In this document: positions 9,630-19,100 of the stretch, piece after piece | How positions within the stretch are numbered: the first letter of the stretch is position 1 | Layout of the letters: the number at the start of each line of letters is the position of its first letter | Assembly: GCF_001605725.1 (NCBI RefSeq) | Contig: NZ_CP011530.1 | Span: 2,232,001-2,296,000, forward strand | Origin: Mycobacteroides immunogenum | GTDB taxonomy: Bacteria; Actinomycetota; Actinomycetes; Mycobacteriales; Mycobacteriaceae | DNA: 64,000 bases | Reading direction: 5' to 3' | The notes under the pieces: generated by a model | What the model was told of the DNA's origin: nothing | The model's input: only the letters and a program-made list of their open reading frames with translations | Database searches by the model: none | Translations under genes and position numbers: made by a program

Positions 9630-10574
9630 GTGACAGGGCCTAACGACCCGTATCAGCCGTATCAGTACGGGGGAGCCGGTCAGTGGGGTGCGCCGGAGGG
9701 GCCGACTCAGGACCACTGGCAGGGCGCACCGCCGCCGCAGGATCAGTACGGGTACACACAGGAGCATTTCGGGCAGCGGCCCGCGGAGTATCCGGACTAT
9801 CCGGACGATTCGGTGGGCCGTCTGTACGACGGGGTCCCGCAAGGCTATGCGGTCCCGCCGATGTATCCGGGGCTCCCCGGGCAGGACCCCTATGGGCCGC
9901 AGAAAAAGTCCAAGCCATGGGTTCTGATCGCGTCGATCGCGGGTGCCGTCGTCGTCGTACTGGCGTTGGTGCTGGTGCTTATTCTGACCCGGGACAGCGA
10001 TCCGCGGCAGGCGGCCAGTTCGCCGACCACCACCACGGTCTCGTACGCGAACCCTGAAATGCCGACGGCCACTGGCGCGCCCACGTACCAGACGCCTACG
10101 TATCAGACACCCACGGCGCAGGCCCCCAGTCCGCAGTTGCCCGTGCCGCCGGCACCGACCGGTGCGCCGCGGGCGCCGGGGCAGGTGGCCTCCGTCGGTG
10201 ATTGCATCGCCTTGGCGGCTCCATCCGACTACAAGACGGTGGCGTGCACCGACCCCAAGGCGGCGTGGCGCGTGATCGAAGTGGTTCCGGGCGGCAAGTG
10301 CCGGCAGACATACACGGGTTTCACCGCCGGCGATTTCTCCTACTGCATCGCGCCGCAACTGCGGATCGGCTCGTGCTATCAGACGGCGGTGGTGATGGGC
10401 AGCACGGTTTTCGTCGCCGCGGACTCGTGCCAGGCACCGAAGTCCTTCGTCGTGCTGTTCGTGATTCCCGGGACGAAAGAGGCGGCGCAGTGCAAGGGGA
10501 AGCCAGGTGTGGTGCACTCCTTCGCGTTCCCTGACCCGCCGATGGCGATTTGCACGAGCGAATTCGCTCCGTGA
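9630..10574 (+). CDS. Membrane-anchored proline-rich LppU-like protein
   Basis: A 314 aa protein of three parts. The N-terminal ~90 residues are rich in Pro, Gln, Tyr and Gly. One transmembrane helix follows (about residues 98-118, WVLIASIAGAVVVVLALVLV). The extracytoplasmic part has a Thr/Pro-rich linker with a tandem TYQTP repeat and a C-terminal ~130 residue domain containing several Cys (GDCIAL, VACTD, KCRQTY, YCIAP, GSCYQ, DSCQA, QCKGK, ICTSE), likely disulphide-bonded. This resembles the LppU/SCO3897-type proteins of actinobacteria. The GTG at 9630 follows gagggggtg. No enzymatic motif is visible. Confidence 0.78.
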   Translation: MTGPNDPYQPYQYGGAGQWGAPEGPTQDHWQGAPPPQDQYGYTQEHFGQRPAEYPDYPDDSVGRLYDGVPQGYAVPPMYPGLPGQDPYGPQKKSKPWVLIASIAGAVVVVLALVLVLILTRDSDPRQAASSPTTTTVSYANPEMPTATGAPTYQTPTYQTPTAQAPSPQLPVPPAPTGAPRAPGQVASVGDCIALAAPSDYKTVACTDPKAAWRVIEVVPGGKCRQTYTGFTAGDFSYCIAPQLRIGSCYQTAVVMGSTVFVAADSCQAPKSFVVLFVIPGTKEAAQCKGKPGVVHSFAFPDPPMAICTSEFAP

Positions 10575-10666
10575 TCTTGAAAACTGGGATCAGTCGATTC
10601 TCGGGAAATTGCTTTCCACCAGTGCGGACAGCCTCATAAGATCATCTCCTCATCAGAGGGGACATC

Positions 10667-11002
10667 ATGATCACACATTTCCGCCGGATTTCGGCTGCCG
10701 CAATTCTTGCCGCGTCGCTCGGGGCCGGGGGCATCGGCTTGGCCTCGCCCGCGCACGCGGACGGGGAGGGGGAGTTCTTGCAGATGTTGAATGACACCAC
10801 CCCGGGTACCGCGATCTTCGGTGGAGCCTCCGCCCGGTACCTCGCCAGCGGCTATCGCGCGTGCGATGCGTTGCGTTCTGGGGCCTCCAAAGAGGATGCG
10901 ATTGCCGCTGCCACGGTATTTCCCGGGATTCAGGCCCGGTGGGAGGTGGCTTCGATCGTGGACATCGCTCCGAAGACCTTGTGCACTGACGTCAAACACT
11001 GA
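10667..11002 (+). CDS. DUF732 family secreted protein
   Basis: A 111 aa exported protein. A Sec signal peptide ends near residue 31 (ASPAHA|DGEG). The mature part, EFLQMLNDTTPGTAIFGG...GYRACDALRSGAS...CTD, has the two conserved Cys and the GY-x-C-D-x-L motif of DUF732, a family expanded in mycobacteria and of unknown function. The ATG at 10667 follows the ribosome site gagggga. It converges on the luciferase-like gene with 3 bp between stops. Confidence 0.83.
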   Translation: MITHFRRISAAAILAASLGAGGIGLASPAHADGEGEFLQMLNDTTPGTAIFGGASARYLASGYRACDALRSGASKEDAIAAATVFPGIQARWEVASIVDIAPKTLCTDVKH

Positions 11003-11005
11003 CGT

Positions 11006-11842
11006 CTAGCGCGGCGGCCCGTTCTCGATGCGGGCACGCAGCGCGCCCAGCGGATCTTTGTGGTCGGTATGCCAATCCGAGTCCAGATACCAGGTGTAAC
11101 CGCTGTCCTGAAGGGTCGCGATCTTCTCGCGGGTGGCGTCGAGATCCTTCCAATCGGTGGTCGCCTCGTACACCACGTCATATGTGTCGTGGTAGCCCAA
11201 TTCGCTTCGTAGCGCCCGCACCTCGTGTGCGGCGTCGACCCAGCGCCGCAACGGCGGATCGAAATCGAACTGTCCGTCGGTGGTGGTCATGTTCGGTAGT
11301 AGTCCATCGCAGCGGGCCGCGCGGGCCATGGATTTCGCCGCCCCGAGCAGGCCCACGCTCCAGGTGGTGATGCGCGGCCTCTGGACCGGTGGATCGGGTA
11401 CCAGATGCGTTGTCGGCAGCACCCGATAGTGCTTGCCCTCGTAGCCGAAGGGTTGACCTGCCCAGAGGCCGAACAGCACGTCGAGACCCTCGTCCAGTAA
11501 CTCGGCACGGGTCTTGCGGCCCTGGTCACGCTCGAAGGCCAGCCAATTGTCGTGCAGCGCACCCATTCCCACCGACAGGATGACTCGCCCACCGGAGAGC
11601 CGGTCGAGTGTTGCCGTGGTGGAGGCCAGGTCCCATGGTTTGCGGCGCGAGAGGGGAGTGAGCATGGTGCCGAGCTTGATCCGGCTGGTTCGCATCGCGG
11701 CTGCGGTCAAGGCCACCCAGGCGTCGACACCCCATACCGGCTCCCAGCCGAAGATCGCGTCCCAGCCGGCTTCCTCGGCCAGGGTTGCCAGCTCGGCGAC
11801 GTCGGCCGCGTCTCCTGTCGTGAGAACAATTCCGTATCGCAT
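11006..11842 (-). CDS. Luciferase-like (F420/FMN) monooxygenase family protein
   Basis: A 278 aa TIM-barrel flavin or F420-dependent oxidoreductase of the bacterial-luciferase superfamily. The start [10 protein letters not shown], the segment [41 protein letters not shown], and [17 protein letters not shown] are diagnostic of the family. Mycobacterial members usually use F420, but the cofactor is not proven by sequence alone. The ATG at 11842 (or 11851, adding MAP) is chosen. A longer frame to 12457 runs antisense to cysQ and is not believed. It is divergent from cysQ. Confidence 0.85.
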   Translation of the reverse strand: MRYGIVLTTGDAADVAELATLAEEAGWDAIFGWEPVWGVDAWVALTAAAMRTSRIKLGTMLTPLSRRKPWDLASTTATLDRLSGGRVILSVGMGALHDNWLAFERDQGRKTRAELLDEGLDVLFGLWAGQPFGYEGKHYRVLPTTHLVPDPPVQRPRITTWSVGLLGAAKSMARAARCDGLLPNMTTTDGQFDFDPPLRRWVDAAHEVRALRSELGYHDTYDVVYEATTDWKDLDATREKIATLQDSGYTWYLDSDWHTDHKDPLGALRARIENGPPR

Positions 11843-11906
11843 GGGCGCCATGCGCGTGAGTATGCCGACGGGGTGCGACAAATCCGGATCGGGTAATACT
11901 GACCGG

Positions 11907-12683
11907 GTGACTGTTTCCGATGCCGCGCTCGCCGCGGACCTCGCCCATGAAGCCGGACAACTGCTGCTGCAGGTGCGTGCCGAGCTCGGGTTCGACGACC
12001 CCAAGGGTCTCGGTGCGGCGGGTGATAAGCGCTCCAACACGCTGCTGCTGGAGCGGCTGGCAGCCGAGCGTCCGGCGGACGCGGTGCTCTCGGAGGAGGC
12101 TGTCGATGACAAGACGCGTCTCGGGGCGCGGCGCGTGTGGATCATCGATCCGCTCGATGGCACCCGTGAGTTCGGGATGGAAGGCAGAAATGACTGGGCG
12201 GTGCATGTCGCCCTGTGGCAGGCGGATCCGGACGGACGGGACGGCGGCGGTTCGATCACCGACGCCGCCGTGGCGTTGCCCGGATCGGACACCGTATTTC
12301 GTACCGACGAGACCCGGGTGACGCCTTCGGCGCGCGCTGAGTCCGACCCGATCCGGATCGTGGCCAGTGCCAGCCGGGCGCCCAAATTCCTGACCGATAT
12401 GGCCGAGCGGCTCAACATCGAACTCATACCGATGGGGTCGGCGGGAGCCAAGGCCATGGCCGTGGTGCGCGGTGAGGCAGATGCCTATCTGCACGGCGGT
12501 GGGCAATGGGAGTGGGATTCGGCGGCGCCCGCCGGTGTGGTGCTGGCGGCCGGGCTGCACGCCTCGCGGCTCGACGGATCTCCACTCCGGTACAACGAGC
12601 CCCATCCGTACCTGCCCGACCTGATCATGTGCAGGCCCGATCTGGCTCCGTTGCTGCTGGACGCGGTCGCCGGGCGCGCCTGA
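11907..12683 (+). CDS. cysQ: 3'-phosphoadenosine 5'-phosphate phosphatase CysQ
   Basis: A 258 aa Mg-dependent, Li-sensitive phosphatase of the inositol-monophosphatase superfamily. It dephosphorylates PAP (and PAPS) in sulfate assimilation and can act on sugar phosphates in mycobacteria. Metal-site motifs are [14 protein letters not shown] (residues 81-86) and the distal WDSAAPAGV. The GTG at 11907 is chosen because it begins the [16 protein letters not shown] helix and fits the family length. It is followed 20 bp later by mshC, matching the Rv2131c-Rv2130c neighbourhood. Confidence 0.92.
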   Translation: MTVSDAALAADLAHEAGQLLLQVRAELGFDDPKGLGAAGDKRSNTLLLERLAAERPADAVLSEEAVDDKTRLGARRVWIIDPLDGTREFGMEGRNDWAVHVALWQADPDGRDGGGSITDAAVALPGSDTVFRTDETRVTPSARAESDPIRIVASASRAPKFLTDMAERLNIELIPMGSAGAKAMAVVRGEADAYLHGGGQWEWDSAAPAGVVLAAGLHASRLDGSPLRYNEPHPYLPDLIMCRPDLAPLLLDAVAGRA

Positions 12684-12703
12684 CCACCCCATAAGGTGTG
12701 GGT

Positions 12704-13942
12704 ATGCAGTCGTGGGCGTCGGCGCCGGTCCCTGAACTCGACGGTCGTGGTCCGCAGCTGCGGCTGTACGACACCGCCGACCGTCAGGTACGTCCGGTAA
12801 CGACCGGGCCGACGGCAACCATGTACGTGTGTGGCATCACCCCCTACGACGCCACCCATCTGGGCCATGCCGCAACGTATCTCACGTTCGACGTGATCTA
12901 TCGGCAGTGGCTCGACGCCGGTCTGGATGTGCACTACGTGCAGAACGTCACCGATATCGACGACCCGCTCTTCGAACGGGCCGATCGGGACGGCATCGAT
13001 TGGCGTGAGCTGGGCGATCGGGAGACCGACCTGTTCCGCGGCGATATGACCGCATTGCGCGTGTTGCCGCCGCGGGAGTACGTACGCGCCACCGAATCGA
13101 TTGCCTGCATCATCGAGCTTGTCGAGAAGATGCTCGCCTCCGGCGCCGCCTATGTGGTGGATGATCCCGAGTATCCGGACGTCTACTTCCGTGTCGACGC
13201 CACTGAGCAGTTCGGCTACGAGTCCGGGTACGACATCGAGACCATGTCGCGGCTTTTTGCCGAACGTGGAGGTGACCCCGACCGCCCGGGTAAGGCCAAT
13301 GAGCTTGATGCCCTGCTGTGGCGGGCCGCACGACCGGGGGAACCGAGCTGGGAGGCGTCGTTCGGGCCCGGCCGTCCTGGGTGGCATGTCGAATGTTCGG
13401 CGATTGTGCTGCGCGAGCTGGGTGCCGGTATCGACATCCAGGGCGGCGGCAGCGACCTGATCTTCCCGCACCATGAATACAGTGCCGCGCACGCCGAGGC
13501 CGCCACCGCGCAGCGGCGCTTCGCGCGGCACTACGTGCATGCCGGGATGATCGGGTGGGATGGCCACAAGATGTCCAAGAGCCGGGGCAATCTGGTGAAG
13601 GTCTCCGGGCTGACAGCTCAGGGTGTGGATCCCGCCGCGATCAGGCTCGGGCTGCTGGCCGGCCATTACCGCGCTGATCGCTCCTGGAGCGATGCCGTGC
13701 TGGCCGATGCGCAGGGCCGGTTGGCCCGCTGGCGTCACGCGGCGGCACTGGCCACCGCGCCGAGTGCTCGCGATGTGATTGCCCGGGTTCGGCGCTATCT
13801 GGCCGATGACCTTGACACACCGAAAGCCCTTGCTGCCTTGGATAACTGGGTGACAGATGCGCTGGCGTATGGCGGTCATGACACCGGGGCCGGGGCCCAG
13901 GTGCGTGACGCGGTGGATGCCCTGCTGGGTGTGCGGCTGTAG
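12704..13942 (+). CDS. mshC: L-cysteine:1D-myo-inositol 2-amino-2-deoxy-glucopyranoside ligase MshC
   Basis: Joins cysteine to GlcN-inositol using ATP, the penultimate step of mycothiol synthesis. It is derived from cysteinyl-tRNA synthetase. The 412 aa protein shows the zinc ligand Cys43 in [17 protein letters not shown], the HIGH-equivalent HLGH (52-55), [23 protein letters not shown] and the KMSKS loop at 289-293. Compared with CysS it lacks the long anticodon-binding C-terminus, which fits MshC. The ATG at 12704 (MQSW) matches M. tuberculosis MshC; an upstream GTG at 12698 would add two residues. It is nine bp ahead of an SDR gene. Confidence 0.96.
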   Translation: MQSWASAPVPELDGRGPQLRLYDTADRQVRPVTTGPTATMYVCGITPYDATHLGHAATYLTFDVIYRQWLDAGLDVHYVQNVTDIDDPLFERADRDGIDWRELGDRETDLFRGDMTALRVLPPREYVRATESIACIIELVEKMLASGAAYVVDDPEYPDVYFRVDATEQFGYESGYDIETMSRLFAERGGDPDRPGKANELDALLWRAARPGEPSWEASFGPGRPGWHVECSAIVLRELGAGIDIQGGGSDLIFPHHEYSAAHAEAATAQRRFARHYVHAGMIGWDGHKMSKSRGNLVKVSGLTAQGVDPAAIRLGLLAGHYRADRSWSDAVLADAQGRLARWRHAAALATAPSARDVIARVRRYLADDLDTPKALAALDNWVTDALAYGGHDTGAGAQVRDAVDALLGVRL

Positions 13943-13951
13943 CGTCGTCGC

Positions 13952-14833
13952 ATGGGTTCAACGGCGAACAGCATCGCAGGCAAGACCGTCATGATCACCG
14001 GTGGTGCCGGCGGGATAGGCATCGAAGTCGCACACCGGTTGTCGGCGTTGGGCGCGAACCTGGTGCTCACCGATCTGGATGAGAAAAAGCTTGCCGCGGT
14101 GGCGGATGAACTGGGCCGCGATCGGGTGCTGGTGGCGGTTGCCGATGTATGTGATCTGGCGGCCATGGAGAACGCCGTGGCGCAGGCCGTTGAGCGGTTC
14201 GGCGGGATCGATGTGGTGCTCGCCAACGCAGGCCTGCTGACATTCGGTTCGGTGCTGCAGATCGATCCGGCCACCTTCAAGAAGTTGATCGACGTCAACG
14301 TGCTCGGGGTGTTTCACACGGTGCGCGCCGCCCTGCCGTCGGTCATCGAACGCCAAGGGTATGTGCTTATCGTGTCGTCGCTCGCCGCATACGCGGCGGC
14401 GCCCGCGGTCACCGCGTACAACGCGTCCAAGGCGGCCGTTGAGCATTTCGCGAACGCCCTGCGGTTGGAGGTGGCGCATCGCGGCGTGGATGTCGGCTCG
14501 GCGCATATGTCGTGGATCGATACCTCGATGGTGAACGACCAGAAGGCCAATCTGTCGGCCTTCTCGGAGATGCTGAGGCGGCTGCCGCCCCCGCTGGGCA
14601 CCGTGACATCGGTGGAAGCGTGCGGAAAGGCGTTCGTCAAGGGCATCGAGAAACGGCGTCGGCGCATCAACTGTCCGAACTGGGTCGGTGTGACGCGGTG
14701 GCTGAAGCCGGTGCTTTCGACACCGATTGGCGAGATCCCTTTGCGCGGAATGATTCCCGAGATACTGCCGCGTATCGACGCGGAGGTGTCGGCATTGCAG
14801 CGTGCCGCTCGCGACGACGCCGATCGAGTGTGA
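13952..14833 (+). CDS. Short-chain dehydrogenase/reductase (Rv2129c-like)
   Basis: A 293 aa classical SDR. The NAD(P)-binding motif TGGAGGIG is near residue 13, followed by VLADVCDL-type Asp contacts, NAG at about 92-94, catalytic Ser in IVSSLAAYA, and the YNASK motif. The substrate is not predictable. It follows mshC by nine bp, so it is likely in the cysQ-mshC transcript, as in M. tuberculosis (Rv2131c-Rv2129c). No membrane or signal segment is seen. Confidence 0.88.
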   Translation: MGSTANSIAGKTVMITGGAGGIGIEVAHRLSALGANLVLTDLDEKKLAAVADELGRDRVLVAVADVCDLAAMENAVAQAVERFGGIDVVLANAGLLTFGSVLQIDPATFKKLIDVNVLGVFHTVRAALPSVIERQGYVLIVSSLAAYAAAPAVTAYNASKAAVEHFANALRLEVAHRGVDVGSAHMSWIDTSMVNDQKANLSAFSEMLRRLPPPLGTVTSVEACGKAFVKGIEKRRRRINCPNWVGVTRWLKPVLSTPIGEIPLRGMIPEILPRIDAEVSALQRAARDDADRV

Positions 14834-14865
14834 CGATCCTTCTCGTCCGATAGCTGACCGCAGTA

Positions 14866-14882
14866 ATACCCGCTACGGGTAT
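14866..14882. promoter_or_regulatory. CsoR/RicR-type copper operator
   Basis: The 17 bp site ATACCC-GCTAC-GGGTAT is a perfect 6 bp inverted repeat with a 5 bp spacer, the form known for CsoR-family copper repressors (RicR in mycobacteria). It covers the expected -35 region of a promoter whose -10 is TATGGT at 14895-14900. Binding is inferred from the pattern and from the LpqS-like gene it precedes. Confidence 0.72.
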
Positions 14883-14894
14883 GGGGTGCAAGTG

Positions 14895-14900
14895 TATGGT
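14895..14900 (+). promoter_or_regulatory. Candidate -10 element, probably leaderless transcript
   Basis: TATGGT fits the mycobacterial TANNNT -10 pattern and lies six bases before the ATG at 14907. Transcription would start at or next to the ATG, giving a leaderless mRNA; no ribosome site is visible. The copper-type operator lies directly upstream. Confidence 0.45.
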
Positions 14901-14906
14901 GGCCGC

Positions 14907-15338
14907 ATGGCACTCAGTGGTGATTGCGCGAGGCGGCGTGGGCTCCTCGTTGCCGTGCCGGGCCTGCTGAGGGCGCTGCTGATCGCCGCTGTCCTGCTGG
15001 TGCCAGTGATGAAATGCCCTCCGGGTGCCACCATCGGCATTGCCGAGTCGGGTAGGGCAGCGGTATCGGCGCATCTCGCCGAGATTCCCCATTTGCTCGC
15101 GGTCGCGGTAGATGCTGGACATCATCACGAGTGCAATACGCCACCCGTGACTGCGGCGATTGCCGCCGCCGGCGCTGTGCACGGGTGCGCTGCCGCATTG
15201 GCGATGATATCGGTTGTTGCGCTTGTCTTCTGGGTGCTCTGGTGCCCGCGCAGGCGCGGCCCGCCCCAGCGGAATCCGCATGGAGTGTTGAGAAGCGGAC
15301 GTGACCATCTGCTGCGTTTGTGCGTGATGCGGCGCTGA
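14907..15338 (+). CDS. LpqS-like small membrane/exported protein, probably copper responsive
   Basis: A 143 aa protein. A first hydrophobic segment lies at about residues 12-32 (LLVAVPGLLRALLIAAVLLV) ending near MKCPP. A His-rich motif GHHHECNTPP follows, then a second hydrophobic segment (CAAALAMISVVALVFWVLW). The C-terminus RSGRDHLLRLCVMRR resembles the end of M. tuberculosis LpqS, a member of the RicR copper regulon, as I recall it. The His/Cys cluster could bind copper. The operator 25 bp upstream supports copper control. It is followed by two paralogous secreted proteins. Topology (signal anchor versus two helices) is uncertain. Confidence 0.65.
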   Translation: MALSGDCARRRGLLVAVPGLLRALLIAAVLLVPVMKCPPGATIGIAESGRAAVSAHLAEIPHLLAVAVDAGHHHECNTPPVTAAIAAAGAVHGCAAALAMISVVALVFWVLWCPRRRGPPQRNPHGVLRSGRDHLLRLCVMRR

Positions 15339-15411
15339 TCGGAGTCCTTGTAGCAGTCGCTGCTATCGCGTCACGCGGCAGCCGTGCCGTCTGACCTGAC
15401 CGGCCCCGTCG

Positions 15412-15807
15412 ATGAAACGTACCCGGCCGGGTGCCAATCACTCATGGCTTCAACATCTTCCACGCAAGGACACGATCATCGTGACGTCATTACTGTTGTG
15501 CGTTCAGGCCACCGGCCTGGCCCTGGCAGCGGGGTTCGCCGCTGTGCTGTTCTCCGCTCCGGCCACTGCGGGACCGGCCCAGCCCGGGCCGCGGGGTCCG
15601 GGCAATGCCCAGGTCATGGTCTCCGAACTGAAGGCGCGCGGGGACCAGATCATCATCAACCGCAGTGGGCCCGCCAAACCGCTGTCGCAATGTGTTGCGA
15701 CGTCCATACGCGTCGGCCGGCACATCTACAAACAAGTGCCACAGCGCAAGGGCCCGCCCACTCGTTCGCTGGACTCACACGTCATGTACGTCGCGGTGCA
15801 GTGCTAG
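15412..15807 (+). CDS. Small secreted protein, paralogue of the next gene
   Basis: A 131 aa protein. A hydrophobic stretch (LALAAGFAAVLFSAPATA) ends in a probable signal-peptidase site at TAG-P, followed by a Pro/Gly-rich start of the mature protein. The mature ~75 residues contain QVMVSELKARGDQIIINRSG, SQCVATSIRVG and a terminal VAVQC, giving two conserved Cys likely to form a disulphide. An alternative GTG start at 15481 gives a more standard signal peptide. The next gene has the same architecture, so the pair arose by tandem duplication. I do not recognise a named family. Both may belong to the copper-controlled unit. Confidence 0.68.
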   Translation: MKRTRPGANHSWLQHLPRKDTIIVTSLLLCVQATGLALAAGFAAVLFSAPATAGPAQPGPRGPGNAQVMVSELKARGDQIIINRSGPAKPLSQCVATSIRVGRHIYKQVPQRKGPPTRSLDSHVMYVAVQC

Positions 15808-15815
15808 GGATCATC

Positions 15816-16151
15816 ATGTGCCGGAAACAGTTTCCATGTCTTCGCGCGTTAGTGGCGGCAGTTCTTGTCTCACCGTTGTTCGTGATGGCGTCCCCGGCAG
15901 CCTCGGCGGGTCCGGCGGGCCCCGACGCACTGCAGGTGATTGCGCAGCTGCAGCGTCAGGGCGCCAGGGTCGTCGTCCATCGGACCGGGGACAATCCGTT
16001 GCAGTTGTGCGTGGTGACCTCGGTGCGCGAAGGCAAGTCCGCGTATTGGTGGACATCGCCCCGGACCGCAGATCCCAATCCCAGGAAACGCGCCAATGGG
16101 GTGGGGACCCAACTGATCTATCGCACCGTGGATGTCGACGTGCGATGTTGA
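15816..16151 (+). CDS. Small secreted protein, paralogue of the previous gene
   Basis: A 111 aa protein with a Sec signal peptide ending near ASPAASA|GPAG. The mature part ALQVIAQLQRQGARVVVHRTG, LCVVTSVREGKSAYWW and terminal VDVDVRC lines up with the upstream gene: same helix, same strand pair, the same two Cys. The ATG at 15816 has the ribosome site aggga five bases before it, and the gap to the upstream gene is 8 bp, so the two are co-transcribed. It converges on mbtD with 15 bp between stops. Function unknown. Confidence 0.72.
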   Translation: MCRKQFPCLRALVAAVLVSPLFVMASPAASAGPAGPDALQVIAQLQRQGARVVVHRTGDNPLQLCVVTSVREGKSAYWWTSPRTADPNPRKRANGVGTQLIYRTVDVDVRC

Positions 16152-16166
16152 CGGCGGGCGTCCGGA

Positions 16167-19100
16167 TCAGCGGGTCTGAGCGGCGAGCGCGTCGATCACA
16201 TGATCTACCGAGGCGCCGCCGAGTAGGTCCTGCACCGGCAGCTCGAAGTTCAGCTCGGCCTGCACTCGCCGCCGGAATTCCAATGCCTGCAATGAATCCA
16301 GGCCCATCGCCACCATCGGCATGGCGGTGTCGATGGAGTCGGCGTGGTCGGCGCCGATCACCTCGGCCAGCAATTGCACCAGATGCCCAGGTCGATCCTC
16401 GGGAACTGCCACGGCGGGCGGTGCGGTCTTGGCGGGCGTTACCACCGTGCCGGTGTCTTTGAGCTCCGAGAGCAGCGGTCCATACCCGAACACGCCCAGC
16501 ATCGCGCGGGCCTGCACCAGGTCAAAGGATCCGACCAGAGTGTTGCCCCGGTGATTCCCCGTGCCGACGGCCAGTGCGTCAGCGGGGCGCATGGGGTGTA
16601 CTCCCGCGGCGGCCAGCTTCGCGATACCGGTGTCATCGAGTTCGAGGTGCACGGTCCATTGGCCCCACTGCACGGACACACAATCGATTCCGGCGGCGCG
16701 CTGGCGGGCCGCCAGTACGTCCAGCATCCTGTTGCCCGCCGCGTACATCAGCTGGCCCTTGCCGCCGATCGTCGCCGCTAGGGAGGAACACAACATGACG
16801 CGGCAGGAATCGGTACGGGGGACAGCGTCCAGAACACTCACGATGCCGCCGATCTTGGCGCGCAATGCCTGCTGAAAGCTCTCAGCGGTCACCTCGGCCA
16901 GCGGAACATCCGAATAGTCCACCGCGGCATGGATGATGAGGTTCGCCGGGGTATCACGTAACTGCTCGGCGAGCTCAGCCACGGCGGTGCCATCGGTGAT
17001 ATCGCACGCGACGGCACGCACGGTAGCGCCAGTGCTACGCCGGATGGCGTCGAGCCGTCCAGCGACAGCGTCGGTTTCGCCGGAACGGCTGATCAGCGTG
17101 ATCTGGTGGGTACCCAGCCGGGCATAGTGCTCGCAGAACTCCTGGCCGAGCTTTCCGGTGCCACCGGTGATCACCACATGGCCGGGTACTCCGGCGCTCG
17201 ATTCTGCGTCACCGTCCTCGTCGAGATCCACGATGCGCTTGGCGTATACGCCGTCAGCGCGCAATGCCAGTTCCGATTCCCCCGCTGACTGCAGTGCGGC
17301 GAGGATGGCGTCGGCGTTGTCCGGCTGCGCGATATCGGGGTCGAGATCCAGGTGCCGGAAGGCTATTCCGGGATGCTCGGTGCCCATGCAGCGGAACCCG
17401 GCGGCGATCGCGGCATGTACCGGATGCGAAGGCACGTCGTCGGCGTTGGCCTGTTCACCGCCCACGGTGATAAGCCAGCATCCGGTGACTGCGCTTGACG
17501 GTTCGGGCCACCACGTGCGGTTACCGAAGAATTGCGCTACGGCATCGGCAGCTTCGCGGTCACCGAGCTGAGTCGGCGCGGGCAGCACAACGACCACGGT
17601 GTCGCCCTCGCCGATGCCGGATTTACTTGCCTCAGTGATGATGTGAGCAGAGGAGCCGAAGTTGGGCGCGCTATCGCAGAGCGCTTCGACAAGGGCACCG
17701 GCCTCGCCGGTGCCGTCGATGAACGCGTAGGACCTGGGGGGCAGCATCGAACGCCGGGTCACCTTGGTCCACGCCTCGCGCAGGAGGCGCGGGTAGACCG
17801 GGGAGTCGACATCGTCCGCCGCATGCTCCGGCTCGGGCGCGGAAATGGGTTGCTTCGGTTCCGAAACACCGCCCTCGGCCGAGCGATATGACAGCCATAG
17901 CGGAATGTCGTTGTTCTGGACGTTCGGGAAATCGTGCAGCGGCAACGCGACGGGTTCGGATGCCTTACCGCGCAGCACATCCCACTGATAGTTCAGATCG
18001 TGCACGGCGAGGTTGGCAAGGTTGGCGGTGAACTCGGACAGATCTGTGGCGTTCCGGTTGGACGTACCCACCACGCAGGCGGTGCGCTCGGCGCCTAGCG
18101 CCGCAAGGTTCTCCCGAATCGCGAGCTGCAGCGTGGGGTGTTCGGCCAATTCCACGAAGGTGTCGATGCGAGCCGCCGACGCGGTCGCGATGGCGCGGTC
18201 GAACCGCACCACATTGCGCAGATTCCAGAACCAATACTGGTCGACAGGCATGTCCGGGTTGATCGCGGTGCCGAGCGTCGATCCGATGCAATCGATTTCA
18301 GATCCGGTGAACTCGCCGGTGCCGAGGCTCTCGACAAGTGCTTTGCGAATCTCGGTGCCGAGCGAGGCGATCATGCTGGTGTGGGCGGGGTAGCGCACGG
18401 GAATCACTCGCGCGAAGACGCCGTCCTCGGTCAGACGCTCCACGATCTGGTGCACGGTCGTGTGTTGGCCGGAGATTCCGACCATTGAGGGGGAGTTGAT
18501 CACCGAGAGCTCAGCCCAACCTGATTGTCGGGCAAGAAGAGATTCGCAGGTATCGCGGTCGGCCGCGATGACTGCCATCGCGTAGTCGTCGGCGGGGAAC
18601 TCGTCGGCGATTCGGGCGCGGGTGCCCACGACGGTGACCGCGTCGGCTAGAGGCGTGATGCCCGCGACGTAGGCCGCCGCGATCTCGCCCTGACTGTGCC
18701 CGACGGCCGCATCCGGGGCGACGCCCACCGAGCGCCATAGCGCGGCTAGGCCCGCCATCTGGGTGAACAGGGCGGGCTGGACCACGCTCGCGCTGTCGGC
18801 GGCGGGCATCTCTTCGTCGAGAAGATAGCTCAACGGCGAACGGCCGAACTGCTTCTCGAACAGTTCTGCGCAGCGGTCTGCCTCGGCGCGGAAGTCGGGG
18901 AACACGTCGTAGAAGAGTCGTCCCATTCCGGGGCGTTGTCCGCCCTGCCCGGGAAACACGAGCCCGTGACGTCGCGCGGTCGCGGCCTCGGTGTTGCGGA
19001 CCACGAGCGGATGCTCGGCGTCGGTGACCACGGCGCGTAGCGCGGCGACGAGTTGATCGTGGTCCACGACGGTGGCCAGTGCCCGGTACCGGCGCGCGAC

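Noticed and set aside
9411..10517. 368-codon minus-strand frame, Arg-rich
   Set aside because: Antisense to the LppU-like gene, which has a clear membrane helix and cysteine domain on the plus strand.
11843..12457. N-terminal extension of the luciferase-like protein
   Set aside because: The extension is antisense to cysQ and rich in Ser/Arg/Pro; family members start at RYGIVL.
12485..13879. 464-codon minus-strand frame
   Set aside because: Antisense to mshC; no recognisable domain.
15415..15435. ACCCGGCCGGGT as a second copper operator
   Set aside because: It lacks the 5 bp spacer of the CsoR-type site and lies within the coding region after the possible start at 15412.
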